Origin: JALQXV01 sp051005235
GTDB taxonomy: Bacteria; Patescibacteriota; Saccharimonadia; Saccharimonadales; 2-12-FULL-41-12
DNA length: 16,200 nt
Reading direction: 5' to 3'
Assembly: GCA_051005235.1 (NCBI GenBank)
Contig: JBPCJO010000060.1
Coordinates: 1-16,200 of the forward strand
Shown here in pieces: positions 12,855 to 16,200 of this stretch; position 1 is the first letter of the stretch; each line of letters opens with the position of its first letter. The position numbers were made by a program, and so were the translations under genes. Under the pieces are notes generated by a model. The model had not been told where the DNA came from. It ran no database searches and saw only the letters and a list, made by a program, of their open reading frames with translations.

Positions 12855-14099
12855 ATGAGCTCCATGCGTGATACTCAGCCCAATTACTTCGTCGGACTTG
12901 ATGTTGGTACCAGCCTTGTTCGCTGTGTTGTTGGTAATCTTGATCTAGCCAGCGAAGAACCTCGAATGTCAGTTATCGGTTATGGCTCAGCTCCCAACCT
13001 TGGAATGCGCAAAGGCCTCGTTGTTCACCTCGAAGATGTCGCCAGCGCCGTTAACCAAGCGGTCAGCGAAGCTGAGCGGATTGCCGGCGTACCAATTCGT
13101 ACGGCTACCGTAAATGTTAACGGTCTCCATATTAGTGGGCTCGATTCCAAGGGCGTCATTGCGATTAGCGCTGCCAACCGAGAGATATCATTAGACGATA
13201 AGCTTCGCGTCGAAGACGCTGCCACCATCGTTCAGATTCCAGCCAACCGCGAAATTATTCAAGTTTTTCCTAAAAACTACCGAGTTGATGGCCACGACAG
13301 CATTAAAGATCCTATCGGTATGCGTGGCGTTCGCCTAGAGGTAGATACCCACATTGTGACCGTAGCCACCCCAAATATTCGCAGCCTCGACGCTGCCCTC
13401 GAAAAAGCCCACATTACCGCCTCGCATCATACGGTTGCTGGCCTTGCCGCCGCCGAAGCCGTCCTAAACCGCCAACAAAAAGAGGCGGGCACACTCGTCC
13501 TAGACATCGGTGCCAGCACCACCAACTTAGCTGTTATCGAAGACGGCGAAGTCCAACACGTCGCTGTTATCCCAATGGGTGGCATACATATTACCAACGA
13601 CCTGGCGATTGGTCTCAAGACCGACCTCGAAATTGCCGAAATGGTGAAGTTGCAACACGCCGCGCTGGCGGGTGCCGGCAAATCCGGGCGCTTAAGTGTT
13701 CAATACGAAAAGGTAAACCACGCCTTCGACGCTGACGATATTCATATGGTAGTCGAGGCTCGGGTTGACGAACTTTTTGACTACATCGAAAAAGAGCTGA
13801 AGCGCATTCACAAGTCGCGCCGGTTGCCTGGCGGCACGGTACTGGTCGGCGGCACCGCCAATATACCGGGCATTGCTGCCTTTGCCCGCGACAAACTCCA
13901 GCTTGCTTCACGCCTGGGTAATATGAATAGCCTCGAAGGCATCATTGACGATATTAAGAAGCCCGAGTACGTAACCGCAGTCGGCCTGATGCAGCTCGAT
14001 ATGCTCTTCTCCGAACAACTATCTAACCAATCTAACTCTGGTGGCGGCACAAGCGGTCTGGTAGACACACTCGGTGGTTTGTTCAGAAAACTTCGCTAA
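12855..14099 (+). CDS. ftsA: Cell division protein FtsA
   Basis: FtsA is an actin-like ATPase that tethers FtsZ to the membrane. The 414-residue protein has phosphate-1 motif GLDVGTS (14-20), the 1C domain after about residue 90 including IKDPIGMRGVRLEVDTHIV, phosphate-2 motif LDIGASTTNLAV (216-227) and the adenosine motif VLVGGTANIPGI (about 331-342). The last residues GLVDTLGGLFRKLR form the amphipathic membrane-targeting helix. Length matches the family. AAAGGAG lies 8 bp before the ATG, so the start is well supported. It is followed after 183 bp by ftsZ, but each has its own promoter, so the pair is not strictly an operon. The stop is TAA. Confidence 0.97.
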   Translation: MSSMRDTQPNYFVGLDVGTSLVRCVVGNLDLASEEPRMSVIGYGSAPNLGMRKGLVVHLEDVASAVNQAVSEAERIAGVPIRTATVNVNGLHISGLDSKGVIAISAANREISLDDKLRVEDAATIVQIPANREIIQVFPKNYRVDGHDSIKDPIGMRGVRLEVDTHIVTVATPNIRSLDAALEKAHITASHHTVAGLAAAEAVLNRQQKEAGTLVLDIGASTTNLAVIEDGEVQHVAVIPMGGIHITNDLAIGLKTDLEIAEMVKLQHAALAGAGKSGRLSVQYEKVNHAFDADDIHMVVEARVDELFDYIEKELKRIHKSRRLPGGTVLVGGTANIPGIAAFARDKLQLASRLGNMNSLEGIIDDIKKPEYVTAVGLMQLDMLFSEQLSNQSNSGGGTSGLVDTLGGLFRKLR

Positions 14100-14214
14100 A
14101 AATCAACGCTTACTAAGCATAACAATAGTAGTTCAAAACCATACCTAGCCTTCATTATTATGTAATAAAACGGAAGTGCATTGCCCAAATTATTAGTCCA
14201 GGCAAAGACCTGCA

Positions 14215-14243
14215 TTGAATCAGAGCAGCACCTAAGGTATACT
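14215..14243 (+). promoter_or_regulatory. Sigma70-type promoter of ftsZ
   Basis: TTGAAT (14215-14220) and TATACT (14238-14243) are 17 bp apart, with a predicted start near 14250 and a leader of about 33 nt carrying AAGGAG (14268-14273). The rest of the ftsA-ftsZ gap (14100-14214) shows no clear terminator or other feature. Confidence 0.75.
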
Positions 14244-14282
14244 GCTTTCATAGGCTAGACATCAGATAAGGAGATTACTCAA

Positions 14283-15617
14283 ATGCCTCAAGTTTCACCG
14301 GCTATAGAAACGTTTGCTCGTATTAAAGTTATTGGCGTGGGAGGTGCCGGAGGCGCGGCGGTTAACCGCATGATAGAGGCGGGAGTTGACGGCGTTCAGT
14401 TTATCGCAATCAATACCGATGCCCAGGCGCTCCATCATTCAAAAGCAGAAACTAAAATTCATATCGGCCACGAGACTACCCGTGGTTTGGGTGCAGGGGC
14501 TGACCCAGGTGCCGGGCAGCGTGCCGCCGAAGAATCCTATGACGAAATAAAAGAAGTCATCGAGGGCGCAGACATGATCTTTATCACAATCGGTGCTGGC
14601 GGTGGCACCGGCTCAGGTGCAGGTCATATTGTAGCAAAGATAGCCAAGGATATGGATATTTTAGTTGTAGGATTTGCAACGAAGCCATTTGCCTTTGAAG
14701 GCGAAAAACGACGTATCAATGCTGAGTCAGCAATTGCTAATTTACGAGCTTCAGTCGACACCTTAATTATTATCCCAAACGACCGTTTGTTACAAACAAT
14801 CGACCGTTCTACACCGATCTTACAAGCCTTTAAAGTTGCCGACGACGTGCTTCGCCAAGGCGTCCAAGGTATCTCCGACCTTATTACGGTGCACGGTTTA
14901 ATCAACCTCGACTTTGCCGACGTAAAGGCAGTTATGAGTAATGCCGGCTCCGCCTTAATGGGTATTGGTCGCGCCAGCGGCGATAACCGAGCCGTCGAAG
15001 CTGCCCAAGAGGCAGTCGAGTCACCACTGCTAGAAGTTTCAATCGACGGCGCCCGCGGCATTCTCTTTAATGTTATTGGCGGCAACGACATGTCGATGCA
15101 CGAAATTAACACCGTAGCCGAAACAATTACCGCGTCGGCCGATCCAAAAGCCAACATTATCTTTGGTGCCACCATCAATCCACAACTTGAGGGTGAGATC
15201 ATTGTTACAGTTGTAGCAACCGGCTTTGAAGAAGCCTACTTTAATAAGAGTGCCGCCGATGCCGCCGCGGCCGTTGCTAGTGCTGCTGCGCCAACGCCCA
15301 ATCGGCATGATCGTCACTCCACCCAAGATGTCCCGTCTGATATTAATATGGACCTCGAAGATGAGGCAGACCCCGACGCACAACGCGAAGACTTTACCCG
15401 TGACTCAAACGTGCCCAACATTTGGTCTCATATCGAGAACGACCATGCAGCCGACCAAGATCCCCAACAATCGACTGAAAAGCCAGAGCCAAAACCAAGC
15501 GGCAGTTTATTCGATGAAGATGAAGAAGACGAGATAGATAAGCCATCGTTTTTGCGCCGGCTGGGCCTTAAAAAAGCTCCAAAAGAAGACGATTCCGACG
15601 AAGAGCATAAGAGTTAA
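14283..15617 (+). CDS. ftsZ: Cell division protein FtsZ
   Basis: FtsZ is the tubulin-like GTPase that forms the division ring. The 444-residue protein has GVGGAGGAAVNRM (18-30), AINTDAQAL (42-50) and the tubulin signature GAGGGTGSGAGHI (104-116). The signature has Ser for Thr and GHI for the usual APV just after it. NDRLL (166-170) and the T7 loop NLDFADV (208-214) with the catalytic Asp follow. After about residue 330 comes an acidic, disordered linker of roughly 90 residues. Then DKPSFLRRLGLKK (419-431) matches the conserved C-terminal peptide that binds FtsA. A further 13 acidic residues follow, which is unusual since this peptide is often near the very end. AAGGAG lies 9 bp before the ATG. 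The stop is TAA. Confidence 0.98.
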   Translation: MPQVSPAIETFARIKVIGVGGAGGAAVNRMIEAGVDGVQFIAINTDAQALHHSKAETKIHIGHETTRGLGAGADPGAGQRAAEESYDEIKEVIEGADMIFITIGAGGGTGSGAGHIVAKIAKDMDILVVGFATKPFAFEGEKRRINAESAIANLRASVDTLIIIPNDRLLQTIDRSTPILQAFKVADDVLRQGVQGISDLITVHGLINLDFADVKAVMSNAGSALMGIGRASGDNRAVEAAQEAVESPLLEVSIDGARGILFNVIGGNDMSMHEINTVAETITASADPKANIIFGATINPQLEGEIIVTVVATGFEEAYFNKSAADAAAAVASAAAPTPNRHDRHSTQDVPSDINMDLEDEADPDAQREDFTRDSNVPNIWSHIENDHAADQDPQQSTEKPEPKPSGSLFDEDEEDEIDKPSFLRRLGLKKAPKEDDSDEEHKS

Positions 15618-15618
15618 A

Positions 15619-15636
15619 ACAGAGCCACGCCTCTGT
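15619..15636. terminator. Short hairpin after ftsZ
   Basis: ACAGAG (15619-15624) and CTCTGT (15631-15636) flank a 6-nt loop two bases after the ftsZ stop. Rightward it is followed by AAAAA, not T residues, so as an intrinsic terminator for ftsZ it is weak. A second palindrome, GTGTAA-T-TTACAC, follows at 15644-15656. Confidence 0.35.
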
Positions 15637-15668
15637 AAAAACCGTGTAATTTACACTACGTAAAAAGC

Positions 15669-15698
15669 TTGCATTACGCTATAGCTAGCGTTTATACT
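15669..15698 (+). promoter_or_regulatory. Sigma70-type promoter of nrdR
   Basis: TTGCAT (15669-15674) and TATACT (15693-15698) are 18 bp apart. The spacer is occupied by one NrdR-box-like site, and a second lies just after the -10. The leader would be about 110 nt and contain the dispersed repeat hairpin. Confidence 0.6.
15676..15691. promoter_or_regulatory. NrdR-box-like site 1
   Basis: ACGCTATAGCTAGCGT matches the published NrdR-box consensus acaCwAtATaTwGtgt at 12 of 16 positions by my count. It is a near-perfect palindrome filling most of the -35/-10 spacer. Confidence 0.55.
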
Positions 15699-15708
15699 AT
15701 CAATATAA

Positions 15709-15724
15709 ACGCTATATATAGTGA
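15709..15724. promoter_or_regulatory. NrdR-box-like site 2
   Basis: ACGCTATATATAGTGA matches the NrdR-box consensus at 14 of 16 positions, including the whole core CTATATATAG. Its offset from site 1 is 33 bp, about three helical turns, as in the tandem boxes known for NrdR. A separate inverted repeat TAGCGTTTATA / TATAAACGCTA (15686-15714) links the two sites and could form a hairpin. Confidence 0.7.
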
Positions 15725-15768
15725 ATTTGCACTATACCAACAGTAGCGTGGCACATTTACTAATTAGT

Positions 15769-15801
15769 TATAGGACTGCATAAAAGTGTGAAAGTCCTAT
15801 A
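15769..15801 (+). repeat. Compact inverted copy of the dispersed repeat, abutting the nrdR ribosome site
   Basis: TATAGGACT (15769-15777) and AGTCCTATA (15793-15801) are perfect inverted repeats with a 15-nt loop. The right part contains AAAAGTGTGAAAGTCCTATA. It looks like the left tip of the 162-bp element joined to its right end. The 12 bp beginning AGTTATAGG at 15766 are identical to those at 5659. The AAGGAG ribosome site starts two bases after it. Confidence 0.75.
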
Positions 15802-15816
15802 GAAGGAGAGGCATAC

Positions 15817-16200
15817 ATGAACTGTAGTCACTGTCATGCAGCCGATACTAAAGTTATTGAGTCACGCGAAGCTAGCGGTGGCGAATCGATTCGCAGACGA
15901 CGCATGTGTACGTCTTGCAACTACCGATTCACCACTTACGAGCGAATTGAGCGCCCACAACTGATCGTGGTAAAGAACAATAACGTCCGTGAGCTGTTTA
16001 ATCGCGATAAACTGCTCGCCGGGTTGTATCGAGCCTGCGAAAAGACGTCGGTTACAAGCGTACAGCTGGAACAGTTAGTTTCAGAAGTTGAGCAACAATT
16101 GTATGAATGCGGAGATGTCGAGGTGCCGACCGCCAGTATTGGCGAAATCGTTATCCAAAAGCTAGCCGCTTTAAACGAAGTTGCCTACGTACGTTTCGCA
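15817..16200 (+). CDS. nrdR: Transcriptional repressor NrdR (N-terminal 128 residues; runs off window)
   Basis: NrdR senses ATP/dATP and represses ribonucleotide reductase genes. The visible 128 residues hold a zinc ribbon with C3, C6, C31 and C34 (MNCSHC ... CTSC), the basic SIRRRRMC and RFTTYERIE segment that contacts DNA, and an ATP-cone from about residue 49 (VVKNNNVRELFNRDKLLAGLYRAC and on). The family is usually about 150 residues, so roughly 20-30 are missing beyond the edge. AAGGAG 8 bp before the ATG supports the start. Two NrdR-box-like sites overlap its promoter. NrdR boxes normally control nrd genes, so a ribonucleotide reductase gene may follow just outside the window, or NrdR may control itself. 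Confidence 0.96.
   Translation, partial: MNCSHCHAADTKVIESREASGGESIRRRRMCTSCNYRFTTYERIERPQLIVVKNNNVRELFNRDKLLAGLYRACEKTSVTSVQLEQLVSEVEQQLYECGDVEVPTASIGEIVIQKLAALNEVAYVRFA

Noticed and set aside
238..13911. Many antisense and alternate-frame ORFs of 60-190 residues inside rpsA, infB, priA, ftsA and ftsZ
   Set aside because: They overlap well-supported genes on the other strand or frame, lack ribosome sites and show no recognisable domains.
1..16200. UGA recoded to glycine, as in Gracilibacteria
   Set aside because: All core proteins read full length with conserved glycines encoded by GGN and no in-frame TGA.
1..16200. tRNA, rRNA or other structural RNA genes
   Set aside because: No T-arm or anticodon-arm signatures or rRNA-like sequence were recognised in the intergenic regions.

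Overview
The window carries core housekeeping genes on a roughly half-GC, compact, gene-dense stretch that uses the standard genetic code. Short versions of core proteins (a 594-residue IF-2, a 646-residue PriA, a LID-less adenylate kinase), a small DUF5663-like protein and single-pass proline-rich envelope proteins next to translation genes suggest a Candidate Phyla Radiation (Patescibacteria) bacterium, most likely Saccharibacteria (TM7). This placement is inference from family resemblance. All 16 complete stop codons are TAA (12) or TAG (4); none is TGA.

Layout: 1-3866 (+) is the end of a ribosomal protein S1-type gene, infB (IF-2), and an unrecognised Ala/Pro/Glu-rich tail-anchored protein. 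3913-5625 (+) is a separately promoted PP2C-type phosphatase with a C-terminal membrane anchor. 5662-5823 is a 162-bp inverted-repeat element with perfect 20-bp ends, followed by a 105-residue DUF5663-like gene (+). 6212-9666 (-) is priA, def and fmt, read in the order priA-def-fmt. 9724-10663 (+) is a regulatory island with a winged-helix protein, a ribbon-helix-helix protein, a phased array of GTATATAC octamers and a perfect 24-bp direct repeat. 10625-12671 (+) is rpsU-yqeY-adk-map. 12689-15617 (+) is ftsA and ftsZ, each with its own, similar promoter. 15817 to the edge (+) is the first 128 codons of nrdR, behind a promoter overlapped by two NrdR-box-like sites.

Functionally, the window groups translation initiation and N-terminal processing (S1, IF-2, Fmt, Def, MetAP, bS21), replication restart (PriA), cell division (FtsA, FtsZ) and dNTP control (NrdR).

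The most unusual content is intergenic. A short sequence with core AAAGTCCTATA (reverse TATAGGACTTT) recurs at five intergenic places, twice as inverted pairs. In four of the five it points at a gene start close by. It could be a MITE/REP-like family, an outward-facing promoter, or an uptake-sequence-like signal. The array and repeats after the ribbon-helix-helix gene form a second undescribed-looking regulatory locus.
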